Below, piece by piece: positions 26,577-35,406 of a stretch of DNA of 64,000 nucleotides. How positions within the stretch are numbered: the stretch's first letter is position 1; the number at the start of each line of letters is the position of its first letter. This DNA comes from Shewanella denitrificans OS217 (GTDB lineage Bacteria > Pseudomonadota > Gammaproteobacteria > Enterobacterales > Shewanellaceae), in contig NC_007954.1 of the NCBI RefSeq assembly GCF_000013765.1, forward strand, positions 3,162,001-3,226,000, given 5' to 3'. A program made the translations under genes and the position numbers. A model generated the notes under the pieces. That model did not search any database and had not been told where the DNA came from. It saw only the letters and a program-made list of their open reading frames with translations.

Positions 26577-27347
26577 TTACCAACTCTTCCACTTAGCTTT
26601 ATTTGACTGTAGCATGGCATCTAACTCATTTTTATCTTTTAGCGTATCCATACACTTCCAAAAACCATTATGTTTATAGGAAAATAACTCTCCATCTTTT
26701 GCTAAATTTTGTAAAGGTGCTTGCTCGAAAACAGTTGAATCGCCTTCTTTAATATAATCAAATACTGATGGCTCACAAACGAAGAATCCACCATTAATCC
26801 AAGAGCCATCACCTTTTGGTTTTTCAAGGAAATTTGTAATTCTATTCCCTTCAATTTCAATAGCCCCAAAACGACCATCTGGTTGCACAGATGTCATAGT
26901 TATAGCCTTTCCATGACTTTTATGAAAATCGACTAATTCAGTAATATTAACGTCCGAAACTCCATCGCCATAAGTTAACATGAATGGTTCATTACCTATG
27001 ATCTCTTGCGCTCTTTTAACACGCCCGCCGGTCATGCTATTAACACCAGTGTCGAGCAAAGTCACAGTCCATGGCTCGGATGTGTTTTTCTGAATTTTCA
27101 TCTCATTTGTTGATAAATCTATAGTTACGTCACTTTGATGTAAAAAGTAATTCGCAAAGTATTCCTTAACGTAATAACCTTTGTAACCTAATAATACAAC
27201 GAATTCATTATAACCATGTTGCGAATACATTTTCATAATGTGCCACAGGATCGGCTTACCTCCTATCTCAACCATAGGTTTAGGTTTAAGATCCGTTTCC
27301 TCTGATAGCCGTGTCCCTAATCCACCTGCTAATAATAATACTTTCAT
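26577..27347 (-). CDS. rfbF: Glucose-1-phosphate cytidylyltransferase
   Basis: This 256-residue nucleotidyltransferase has MKVLLLAGGLGTRLSEETDL, KPMVEIGGKPILWHIMKMY, GYKGYYVKEYFANYF and TYGDGVSDVN, matching RfbF closely. It makes CDP-glucose from CTP and glucose-1-phosphate and feeds rfbG directly downstream. It is the first gene of the four-gene CDP-sugar segment (rfbF, rfbG, epimerase-like, aminotransferase). Confidence 0.95.
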   Translation of the reverse strand: MKVLLLAGGLGTRLSEETDLKPKPMVEIGGKPILWHIMKMYSQHGYNEFVVLLGYKGYYVKEYFANYFLHQSDVTIDLSTNEMKIQKNTSEPWTVTLLDTGVNSMTGGRVKRAQEIIGNEPFMLTYGDGVSDVNITELVDFHKSHGKAITMTSVQPDGRFGAIEIEGNRITNFLEKPKGDGSWINGGFFVCEPSVFDYIKEGDSTVFEQAPLQNLAKDGELFSYKHNGFWKCMDTLKDKNELDAMLQSNKAKWKSW

Positions 27348-27381
27348 AACTTTCCTTAAATTTCTATATGATTTTTATCTA

Positions 27382-28485
27382 TTAAATCTCAAATTCATTC
27401 ACTGCACATATTACTTTTCTAACATCACCTAAGCTCATAACAGGACTTATAGGTAAAGAAATAACCTCTTCATGTAACTTTTCAGAGATGTCAAACTTAC
27501 AATTTGACATCTCAATATATGCACCTTGTTTATGTGGAGGAATGGGATAATGAACCAACGTTTGAATTCCCTTTTCCATTAAATATTTCTGAAACTTCGA
27601 TCTATGAGTACATTTAGCTACATATAAATGCCAAACGTGGCCACTTTCAACCTCAACTGTTGGCAATATTATTTGTGGATTATTAATTTCACTTGTATAT
27701 GCTTTCGCTATATTTCGCCTAGCCGATATTTCAAGGTCTAAATACTTCAATTTAACTTGTAGCATAGCTGCTTGAATCTCATCTAAACGGCTATTAACAC
27801 CTTTGTATTTATTCTTATATTTTTCGTGTGAACCGTAATTACGTAAAGCAATTAGCACTTCATTTAGCTCATCATCATCTGTAGTTACCGCGCCAGCATC
27901 ACCTAATGCTCCTAAATTTTTCCCTGGATAGAAGCTAAATGCACCCGCGTCCCCCCAAGTACCACATTTTTTTCCATCTATCATTGCACCATGAGACTGA
28001 GCACAATCCTCTAATACTAGTAAGTTATGTTCATTAGCTATTTGCATAATCTCGACCATAGGTGAGATTTGGCCATAAAGATGAACGGGTAAGATAACTT
28101 TAGTTTTAGGTGTTATAGCAGCCTTGATCCCTTCGGGAGTTAGGTTAAAGCTGTTGCAATCAGGCTCAACCAATACAGGCTTTAGTCTATTTTCTGTAAT
28201 CGCCAAGATAGAAGCGATATAGGTATTCGCTTGAACAATCACCTCATCACCTTCTTGCAGTTTTCCCATCTCTTTCCAAGCACGCAAGGTTAATGTAAGT
28301 GCATCCAATCCATTTGCGACTCCAACCGCATATTGGGTGCCACAATAATCAGCAAATTCGCTTTCAAAATTAGTCAGCTCACTCCCCATTATGTACCAAC
28401 CTGAATCGATAACACGAGAGCAAGCTTGTTTTAATTCATCAGAATATTGGCCGTTGATTGCTTTCAAATCTAAAAATGGAATCAT
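27382..28485 (-). CDS. fdtB: dTDP-3-amino-3,6-dideoxy-galactose transaminase (FdtB type)
   Basis: This 367-residue DegT-family enzyme has MIPFLDLKAINGQYSDELKQ, GVANGLDALTLTLRAWKEMG, VLEDCAQSHGAMIDGKKCG and the PLP lysine in SFYPGKNLGALGDAGAV. These are typical of the FdtB/QdtB group, which aminates C3 of a dTDP-3-keto-6-deoxyhexose. It starts one base inside the stop of fdtD (TAATG), and together they make dTDP-Fuc3NAc or a close isomer. Confidence 0.9.
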   Translation of the reverse strand: MIPFLDLKAINGQYSDELKQACSRVIDSGWYIMGSELTNFESEFADYCGTQYAVGVANGLDALTLTLRAWKEMGKLQEGDEVIVQANTYIASILAITENRLKPVLVEPDCNSFNLTPEGIKAAITPKTKVILPVHLYGQISPMVEIMQIANEHNLLVLEDCAQSHGAMIDGKKCGTWGDAGAFSFYPGKNLGALGDAGAVTTDDDELNEVLIALRNYGSHEKYKNKYKGVNSRLDEIQAAMLQVKLKYLDLEISARRNIAKAYTSEINNPQIILPTVEVESGHVWHLYVAKCTHRSKFQKYLMEKGIQTLVHYPIPPHKQGAYIEMSNCKFDISEKLHEEVISLPISPVMSLGDVRKVICAVNEFEI

Positions 28486-29399
28486 TAGTTTTGTCTCATT
28501 TGTTTAAAAGTTGAATAATCACGAATGTAATCATCAGAATCATAGTAATGAGAAGCAAAAACCAAGAGTACGGCATCTTTTGAATATTTATATTGAACGC
28601 CCCATGTCATTGGAGGTAAATATATCCCTTTATCAATACTATCTAGAACATATTCTTCTCTATTTTCACCATCATCCACTAAAACACTACAGTTCCCACT
28701 TACACATATCAAAAATTGTTTACACTCTTTATGTGCGTGCTCCCCTCTCACTTCTTTGTTAGGTACACCGAAGACGGTAAAATATCTCTTAGGAGTAAAC
28801 GGAATATCCTTCTCAAATTCACCAACTGATAAATTACCTCTTAAATCGTTAACTAAGTGAAACTTATGTAGTGAGACGCCTTTAACCTTTGACATCTGCA
28901 ATTTTAATTCGAAATTATTGCTAGGCATAATTACGCCTGTGTTTGCTTCAACATAACCAGTAATCCTCCCTGGATTACCAATTACAATAGCATTGTCAGG
29001 AACATTTTTGGTTATAACAGCCCCAGCACCAACCATTGCATTTTCGCCTATAAGAATACCTGGTAAAATGGTTGAATTCGCACCTATAGATGCACCTTTT
29101 TTAACTATTGTTTTCAAATATTCATCAGGATAAATTTTTGAACGTGGTTGCTTATCATTAGTGAAGGTTACATTGGGTCCAATAAACACATCATCTTGAA
29201 TATGTATACCATCCCAAATTTGAACACCTGATTTAATGGTGACATTATCACCAATAACCACATCATTTTCAATTAGTGAATTTGCGCAAATATTACAATT
29301 CCTACCTATAACAGCACCGGCTAATATAACGCAAAACTGCCAGACTTTGGTATTGTCACCAATATTTTGAGATTGAACATCTGCTAATTTATGAATCAT
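28485..29399 (-). CDS. fdtD: FdtD, bifunctional sugar N-acetyltransferase / 3,4-ketoisomerase
   Basis: This 304-residue fusion has a left-handed beta-helix acetyltransferase at about 1-150 (hexapeptides such as IGDNVTIKSGVQIWDG and IGANSTILPGILIGENAMVG). A cupin ketoisomerase of FdtA type follows at about 165-304, with the catalytic His pair in VRGEHAHKECKQFL (His221, His223). I recall a bifunctional enzyme of exactly this layout, FdtD, characterised from Shewanella denitrificans. It isomerises dTDP-4-keto-6-deoxyglucose to the 3-keto form and acetylates the 3-amino product of FdtB. Confidence 0.93.
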   Translation of the reverse strand: MIHKLADVQSQNIGDNTKVWQFCVILAGAVIGRNCNICANSLIENDVVIGDNVTIKSGVQIWDGIHIQDDVFIGPNVTFTNDKQPRSKIYPDEYLKTIVKKGASIGANSTILPGILIGENAMVGAGAVITKNVPDNAIVIGNPGRITGYVEANTGVIMPSNNFELKLQMSKVKGVSLHKFHLVNDLRGNLSVGEFEKDIPFTPKRYFTVFGVPNKEVRGEHAHKECKQFLICVSGNCSVLVDDGENREEYVLDSIDKGIYLPPMTWGVQYKYSKDAVLLVFASHYYDSDDYIRDYSTFKQMRQN

Positions 29400-29412
29400 T
29401 TTTCACCTGATT

Positions 29413-29952
29413 TTATAATTGATTGAAATGTATTGCTAGGCTTTCATCTTTACTCGATAACAAAGGCCTATCAATTAACGGCCAGTGAATATTTAAACTT
29501 TTATCATCCCAAAATATACTCACTTCCGAACTAGGGTTATAATATTCAGTACATTTATAGACAAACTCAGCCTCATCACTGGTGACATAAAAGCCATGGG
29601 CAAACCCTTCTGGCACCCATAATTGTCGCTTATTTTCGGCAGATAAATACACCCCAACCCATTGACCATATGTTAATGAGTCTTTTCTAATATCAACCGC
29701 CACATCAAACACCTCACCGGAAACAACGCGTACAAGTTTACCTTGAGCATTTTCAGTTTGGTAATGCAAACCTCGAAGAATACCTTTCTTAGATTTTGTG
29801 TGATTATCTTGAACAAAAGAGCAAGGTTTTTTGGCGACTTTTTCTTCAAATTCATTTTGTCGCCATGTTTCCATAAAAAAACCACGTTCATCGCCATACA
29901 CTAGTGGTTCAATGATTTTCACATCGGGTATTTTTGTATCAATAACTTTCAT
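29413..29952 (-). CDS. rfbC: dTDP-4-dehydrorhamnose 3,5-epimerase
   Basis: This 179-residue cupin has GDERGFFMETWRQNEF, FVQDNHTKSKKGILRGLHYQ (catalytic His), GEVFDVAVDIRKDS and WVPEGFAHGFYVTSDEAEFV, all signature RmlC stretches. It converts dTDP-4-keto-6-deoxyglucose to the L-lyxo form for rhamnose synthesis. Its start codon directly follows the rfbD stop codon. Confidence 0.96.
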   Translation of the reverse strand: MKVIDTKIPDVKIIEPLVYGDERGFFMETWRQNEFEEKVAKKPCSFVQDNHTKSKKGILRGLHYQTENAQGKLVRVVSGEVFDVAVDIRKDSLTYGQWVGVYLSAENKRQLWVPEGFAHGFYVTSDEAEFVYKCTEYYNPSSEVSIFWDDKSLNIHWPLIDRPLLSSKDESLAIHFNQL

Positions 29953-30828
29953 CTATGAATACTCATCAATCTGTTTTAATGCACTCTGCCAATCACTTTG
30001 TTCAATAACGAAGGCAATGTTAATTTTATGGCAATCTAATCGGGAATTTGCAGGCCGTTTAGCTGGAGTTAGGTAATCCAGTGTAGTTATTGGTCTAACT
30101 TGAATTGTGTTTTTCAAAAAACCTTGCTGTAGCGCTGTGCTAAAAATAGTTTTAGCAAAATCATACCAACTTACATGTGGAAAACCAGAGTAATGATATA
30201 CACCATAAGCTTGATTGCCCTTCATAACTTGATTTGATATAGCTAAAATAGCCTTAGCAATATCCCCTGCATAGGTAGGTCCACCAAACTGGTCGGCCAC
30301 AACATCTAAAGTGTCTCTTGTTTTAGCGAGGCGAAGCATTGTTTTAACGAAGTTATTACCGTGTTCCCCAAAGACCCATGCTGTTCGTAATATAATATGC
30401 CTTGAGCAGGCAAGTACTACAGCTTGTTCGCCAGCAAGTTTACTACGACCATATTCACTCTGAGGCCCAGTTTTATCGGATTCGACATAGGACTCAGAGC
30501 TATTTCCTGAGAATACATAATCTGTAGAAAGATGGATAATAAGTGCATTGACATCATTGGCTGCAAGTGCAAGATTATAAGGACCATCTCGATTTATTGC
30601 ATAGGCCAACTCACATTCTTTTTCTGCTCTATCAACTGCAGTATAAGCAGCTGCATTAATAATGATGTCAGGCTTAAACTCTGCAACGACTTTACTGACT
30701 TCATTGGCATCGGTAATATCAAGCTGTTCGCGGTCTAATGCTAAAAACGTTAGATCAGTCTCTGCATCGAGAAGTTCAACTAAGCAACTCCCTACTTGAC
30801 CATTCTTGCCTGTGATTAAGATCCTCAT
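29953..30828 (-). CDS. rfbD: dTDP-4-dehydrorhamnose reductase
   Basis: This 291-residue SDR has RILITGKNGQVGSCLVELL, IINAAAYTAVDRAEKECELA, STDYVFSG and the Tyr/Lys in EYGRSKLAGEQAV. It reduces the RfbC product with NADPH to dTDP-L-rhamnose. It is separated from rfbA by one base and from rfbC by none, so the four rfb genes are one transcript. Confidence 0.96.
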   Translation of the reverse strand: MRILITGKNGQVGSCLVELLDAETDLTFLALDREQLDITDANEVSKVVAEFKPDIIINAAAYTAVDRAEKECELAYAINRDGPYNLALAANDVNALIIHLSTDYVFSGNSSESYVESDKTGPQSEYGRSKLAGEQAVVLACSRHIILRTAWVFGEHGNNFVKTMLRLAKTRDTLDVVADQFGGPTYAGDIAKAILAISNQVMKGNQAYGVYHYSGFPHVSWYDFAKTIFSTALQQGFLKNTIQVRPITTLDYLTPAKRPANSRLDCHKINIAFVIEQSDWQSALKQIDEYS

Positions 30829-30829
30829 A

Positions 30830-31699
30830 TTATAATCCGTTAGCTAATCGAGCTAAATATTGACCATAATTATTCTTCATCATAGGTTTAGCTAGTTCTA
30901 AAAGTTGCTGCGAACTTAACCAACCATTACGTAACGCAATTTCTTCTAAACAAGCTACTTTAAGGCCTTGTACATTCTCAATAGTTTGCACAAAGGAAGA
31001 TGCCTCGTGCAAGCTCTCGTGAGTTCCCGTGTCTAGCCAAGCAAAGCCGCGACCTAATAACTCGACACTCAGACTACCATCATTTAAATACATTTCATTT
31101 AAGCTTGTAATTTCTAACTCACCGCGGAGCGAAGGTTTGACAGTCTTTGCCATTTCTATGACTCTGTTGTCATAAAAATAAAGTCCTGTTACCGCATAAT
31201 TTGACTTAGGTTTCAATGGCTTTTCTTCTATCGAAATTGCTTTCATATCTTGGTCAAATTCAACCACCCCGAAACGTTCAGGATCTTTCACTTGATAACC
31301 AAAAACTGTAGCCCCTCTATCTTTATTAGCCGCATTCTTCAGCGTTTTACTAAAAGACTGGCCATAGAAAATATTATCACCCAAGACTAAACACACACCG
31401 TCTTTACCGATAAATTCTGCACCGATAATAAAAGCTTGTGCTAAGCCATCTGGTGATGGCTGAATTTCATAGCTTAAATTAATGCCGAAATCTGAACCAT
31501 CACCTAATAAACGCTTAAAAGCTTCATTGTCTTCTGGCGTAGTAATAATCAAGATATCGCGAATGCCTGCTAGCATTAATGCTGACAATGGATAGTAGAT
31601 CATTGGTTTGTCATATATTGGCAATAACTGTTTAGATACACCACGAGTCAATGGATATAAACGCGTCCCTGAACCACCGGCGAGAATAATGCCTTTCAT
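30830..31699 (-). CDS. rfbA: Glucose-1-phosphate thymidylyltransferase
   Basis: This 289-residue protein has MKGIILAGGSGTRLYPLTRG, SKQLLPIYDKPMIYYPLSA, LVLGDNIFYGQ and GVVEFD, which are signatures of RfbA. It makes dTDP-glucose, the shared precursor for the rhamnose branch and for the FdtD/FdtB branch. The gap to rfbB is 84 bases and carries AACTAGGACTTAGG, a faint echo of the mosaic-repeat module. Confidence 0.96.
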   Translation of the reverse strand: MKGIILAGGSGTRLYPLTRGVSKQLLPIYDKPMIYYPLSALMLAGIRDILIITTPEDNEAFKRLLGDGSDFGINLSYEIQPSPDGLAQAFIIGAEFIGKDGVCLVLGDNIFYGQSFSKTLKNAANKDRGATVFGYQVKDPERFGVVEFDQDMKAISIEEKPLKPKSNYAVTGLYFYDNRVIEMAKTVKPSLRGELEITSLNEMYLNDGSLSVELLGRGFAWLDTGTHESLHEASSFVQTIENVQGLKVACLEEIALRNGWLSSQQLLELAKPMMKNNYGQYLARLANGL

Positions 31700-31783
31700 A
31701 TTTAAATAAGTTCCTAGATTAATAGGCCCTAGGTTATAGAAATTAAAACTAGGACTTTAGGTCAATGCAACAGCAAGTGCTGG

Positions 31784-32872
31784 TTAAATACCTAGACGTT
31801 CGCGTTGGTAGCTACCATCTTGTACATGCTGGCACCAGTTTTGGTTAGCTAAATACCATTCGATAGTTTTACGTAAACCTGTTTCAAATGTTTCTTCTGG
31901 CAACCAATTTAATTCTTTGTGTATTTTAGTTGCATCAATAGCATAACGACGGTCATGACCAGGGCGATCAGCTACAAAGGTGATTTGCTCTGCATACGGG
32001 GTACTTTTAGGGACTAACGTATCTAAAATACTGCAAATAGTATTTACCACTTCAATATTTTGTTTCTCGTTGTGACCACCAATATTATAAGTTTCACCCA
32101 CTTTACCCTCTGTAACCACTTTATAGAGTGCTCGAGCATGGTCTTCAACATACAGCCAATCTCGAATTTGATCGCCCTTACCATAAATAGGTAATGGCTT
32201 GCCCTCTAAGGCATTTAAAATCACTAACGGGATCAACTTCTCAGGAAAATGATACGGACCGTAGTTGTTAGAGCAGTTCGTCACAAGGGTTGGTAAACCA
32301 TAGGTACGGTGCCAGGCTCTGACTAAATGATCGCTTGAAGCTTTTGATGCCGAATACGGACTAGAAGGTTCATATGATGTCGTTTCGGTAAATAACGGCA
32401 ACTTCTTATTGGGTGAAGACTCGATACTATCTTCAATATCGTCTGGATGTGGTAGATCGCCATAAACCTCGTCTGTCGAGATATGATGGAACCTAAAGGC
32501 TTTTTTAGCATCATCAGCTAGGGTATTCCAATAGGCTCGAGCGGCTTCAAGTAGCGTATAGGTGCCAACAATATTAGTTTGAATAAAGTCTGACGGTCCA
32601 GTGATCGAGCGATCAACATGAGACTCTGCAGCTAAGTGCATAACCGCATCTGGTTGATGCTCTTTAAACACTCTGACTAAATCAACAAGGTTGCAAATAT
32701 CGACTTGCTCGAAAATGTATCTTTCATCATTTTCGATGCTGACTAGAGACTCAAGGTTACCTGCATAAGTCAATTTATCGAGATTAATTACTGTATCTTT
32801 AGTATTATTAATAATATAACGAACTACCGATGAACCAATAAAACCTGCACCGCCTGTTACAAGTATCTTCAT
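31784..32872 (-). CDS. rfbB: dTDP-glucose 4,6-dehydratase
   Basis: This 362-residue SDR has MKILVTGGAGFIGSSVVRYI, HLAAESHVDRSI, HISTDEVYGDL and the catalytic Tyr/Lys in SPYSASKASSDHLVRAW. It makes dTDP-4-keto-6-deoxyglucose, the branch point for rhamnose (RfbCD) and for the acetamido sugar (FdtDB). Its start overlaps the wzx stop by four bases (ATGA). Confidence 0.96.
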   Translation of the reverse strand: MKILVTGGAGFIGSSVVRYIINNTKDTVINLDKLTYAGNLESLVSIENDERYIFEQVDICNLVDLVRVFKEHQPDAVMHLAAESHVDRSITGPSDFIQTNIVGTYTLLEAARAYWNTLADDAKKAFRFHHISTDEVYGDLPHPDDIEDSIESSPNKKLPLFTETTSYEPSSPYSASKASSDHLVRAWHRTYGLPTLVTNCSNNYGPYHFPEKLIPLVILNALEGKPLPIYGKGDQIRDWLYVEDHARALYKVVTEGKVGETYNIGGHNEKQNIEVVNTICSILDTLVPKSTPYAEQITFVADRPGHDRRYAIDATKIHKELNWLPEETFETGLRKTIEWYLANQNWCQHVQDGSYQRERLGI

Positions 32873-34326
32873 GTTGCTCCTTTATTACTTTTCGACTTCA
32901 AGAAATTATGCGCGATTTTCTCTATCAACTTAAACTTATGTTCCACATAAAAAATAATCAACAAGAAGACGATACACTTATAAGACATTCTATAAACAAT
33001 ATCACTGCCAACAAACTGGGAGTTTATGAAAAAAAACAAAACAGATGACACAATAACAAACCAAGTAATTGCAGGCGAATATTTTACTTTATAAAGATGA
33101 TTTGAAACAATCCCTAACGATACAGTTATCAAAAAATACGTTACAAAAGTGCTTAAGATCGCGCCCCAAATCCCGAATGCAGGAATAAGAAATACATTTA
33201 AAATGATATTAACCAAAGAGAATGCAAAATAAACAAGAGTTTGACGACCTAACTTTCTTTTAAAAGAAAGACCAATGGAAACAACGTTAACAAGTCCATA
33301 AATACAAACAGATAGCATTAATGGAAATATATAAATTATTGATTCTGCATAACCTGCGTGTTTACCAAAAAGATACACAAATTCTTCTGCCGCAAAAGAT
33401 ATTAGTATAGATAAAAACAATCCTATTAGAACATAACTTTCATAAGTTTTCGAAATTAATACCTTAACACCATTACTTTCCCTTTGCTCCATTACTATTG
33501 GGTTGAAAACCTGAATAAATGGTGTCGTGAAAATAACAGTAATAATTCCTGCTAACTTAACCGATAGTGAATAAACACCTACATCATTGATACTAAGATA
33601 TTTATTGATAAAAAATTGGTCAGCCCACAATATTGTCAAGCCACCTAGACTTGATAATACTGTATAGAAACCATAATTCAATTGTAAAACGGCTTCTTTT
33701 CTCATGAATTTTGATTGGAAAAATAATCGATAGTGAAACAAAAAAAATACAATAAAAATTATAACCTGAGAAACTAAAGGACCAATTAATGCCCCAATAA
33801 CACCCATTCCCTCAAAAATAACAAAGTAATAAATACCAACTATATTGCCAAACACACTTAATATACTAAAAAAAAGGAAAAGGTATGGTTCGTTTTTTAA
33901 TCTAAAATAAGTTAGAAAGGCAAAATTAATGAAGCCGAATGAGGCAGTAATCAGTGCGTAAAAAACCCCCTGCGCCCAGGTTACATTATCGAATATAAGT
34001 ATTGAAATAAAATCTGCAAAAATATAACCCAGTATAATTTGCAATCCACCACCAAAGGCCAATAAGACTAATGTGGTGTAAAAACAATTCATTCTATCTT
34101 GATGCTCGGGATAATCAAAATAGGAACGATTTAATGCACTTGTAACCCCTAAATAAAATACGGCAGCTCCAATTGAGCTACATATAAGTATAAGAGAATA
34201 AGTTCCATATTGACTAACTGAAAACTCAGACATGAATACAGGTAGAAATATAAAACTAATCGAAGCGCTGAATATACTGCCTAGAGTATATAATATACTA
34301 GATACCTTAAAATTATTTTTATTCAA
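32869..34326 (-). CDS. wzx: Oligosaccharide flippase (Wzx)
   Basis: This 485-residue membrane protein has about 12-14 hydrophobic helices evenly spread along its length, and a start resembling polysaccharide transporters of the MATE/MVF type (SILYTLGSIFSASISFIFLP and the motif around STFGTYSLILIC-like residues 36-50). It would flip the lipid-linked repeat unit across the inner membrane. It overlaps rfbB by four bases. Very AT-rich. Call rests on topology, length and context, as is usual for Wzx. Confidence 0.88.
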   Translation of the reverse strand: MNKNNFKVSSILYTLGSIFSASISFIFLPVFMSEFSVSQYGTYSLILICSSIGAAVFYLGVTSALNRSYFDYPEHQDRMNCFYTTLVLLAFGGGLQIILGYIFADFISILIFDNVTWAQGVFYALITASFGFINFAFLTYFRLKNEPYLFLFFSILSVFGNIVGIYYFVIFEGMGVIGALIGPLVSQVIIFIVFFLFHYRLFFQSKFMRKEAVLQLNYGFYTVLSSLGGLTILWADQFFINKYLSINDVGVYSLSVKLAGIITVIFTTPFIQVFNPIVMEQRESNGVKVLISKTYESYVLIGLFLSILISFAAEEFVYLFGKHAGYAESIIYIFPLMLSVCIYGLVNVVSIGLSFKRKLGRQTLVYFAFSLVNIILNVFLIPAFGIWGAILSTFVTYFLITVSLGIVSNHLYKVKYSPAITWFVIVSSVLFFFINSQFVGSDIVYRMSYKCIVFLLIIFYVEHKFKLIEKIAHNFLKSKSNKGAT

Positions 34327-34335
34327 TGCAAATAC

Positions 34336-35382
34336 TCACAGATAACAATATTCTGGCAATGACTTTTCTATTTTCAATATATTAGCCAATATATTTTTGT
34401 CAGCTTTTCCCCATAACTTTGTGTTTTTTATTGAACACATTGGATTAAAGAATTCTTTCTTATACTTATGTTCATCAAGCTCCAAACCTAAAAACTTCAC
34501 AACTTTAATCACTGTTTTATCATAATCAAAAACTAAATCTTCAAAATTTACTCTTAGGACCTTGCCATTTTCTTTATCAGAAACTATCTTTCTCATTGTC
34601 TTTTGTCTCTGAATGAACAGATCTATATCAAATGAACCCGCAATTTTTGAAAAAGTACTGACATCGACATTATAACCATTAGAACTTGTAATTGAAGTCA
34701 TATATATATCACGTATATCACGGTCAACGACAATAGATTTGATGTTATCAAAAAAAGGAAAGCCAGCCATAGGATTATAAGGTTCTAAAGCATTATGAGT
34801 TACAATTGTAGATGAGTTCCGATTTAATCCATTTGTAAGCAGGCGGTTAACATAACGTTTTGCATAAAGATCAAAATTTGTTCTTTCTGTTAAATTAAAA
34901 TCAATATCAGGCCATGGAAATTCTTTTTTTATTTTTGCAATAAACTTTGTCTTAAAAACTTCAAAAGGTGATAAATCTACCAATGAATATGGTGACTTCA
35001 TCAACCATGAATATTGAGATAGCGCATCGACAAATTCTTTCGTTACTTCAATTATATTTGGATATTGTGTTTCATACCCAAAACCGGCTTGATAAAATTT
35101 ATGTATTCCTTTAGGACTTCTAGATAATATCGCGATTGTTTTTTTGAATTTTTTCAACGCAGCATCAGCTCGTAAAGGCGACCAATTATCAACAAAAGCC
35201 CATCTAAGTTCAGCCAAGCCTCCTCCTATTCGAATCAAATCAAATTCAGTTCTATAATCAGGGACTGAGAAATTCTGAAATTCTCTCAACAAATCTGAAA
35301 AAGCAGACTTTCCTGAAAACATATAACCAGATAGGTCCAAATAGTTTATTTCACTTTCTTTCATATTAAAATTACTCAACAT
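34336..35382 (-). CDS. P-loop, sulfotransferase-like protein
   Basis: This 348-residue soluble protein has a Walker-A-like GYMFSGKS near residue 20, followed by a central region ending in IKSIVVDRDIRDIYMTSITS. The C-terminal part, LRVNFEDLVFDYDKTVIKVV followed by KFLGLE, strongly recalls PAPS-dependent sulfotransferases. Those usually have a shorter PSB loop, so the GxxxxGKS form is unusual and leaves open a kinase-type activity. It lies between the ulosonic-acid module and wzx, and could sulfate or phosphorylate a sugar. The function is not settled. Confidence 0.6.
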   Translation of the reverse strand: MLSNFNMKESEINYLDLSGYMFSGKSAFSDLLREFQNFSVPDYRTEFDLIRIGGGLAELRWAFVDNWSPLRADAALKKFKKTIAILSRSPKGIHKFYQAGFGYETQYPNIIEVTKEFVDALSQYSWLMKSPYSLVDLSPFEVFKTKFIAKIKKEFPWPDIDFNLTERTNFDLYAKRYVNRLLTNGLNRNSSTIVTHNALEPYNPMAGFPFFDNIKSIVVDRDIRDIYMTSITSSNGYNVDVSTFSKIAGSFDIDLFIQRQKTMRKIVSDKENGKVLRVNFEDLVFDYDKTVIKVVKFLGLELDEHKYKKEFFNPMCSIKNTKLWGKADKNILANILKIEKSLPEYCYL

Positions 35383-35406
35383 TCTATTCCATAAAGAACA
35401 AATCTA

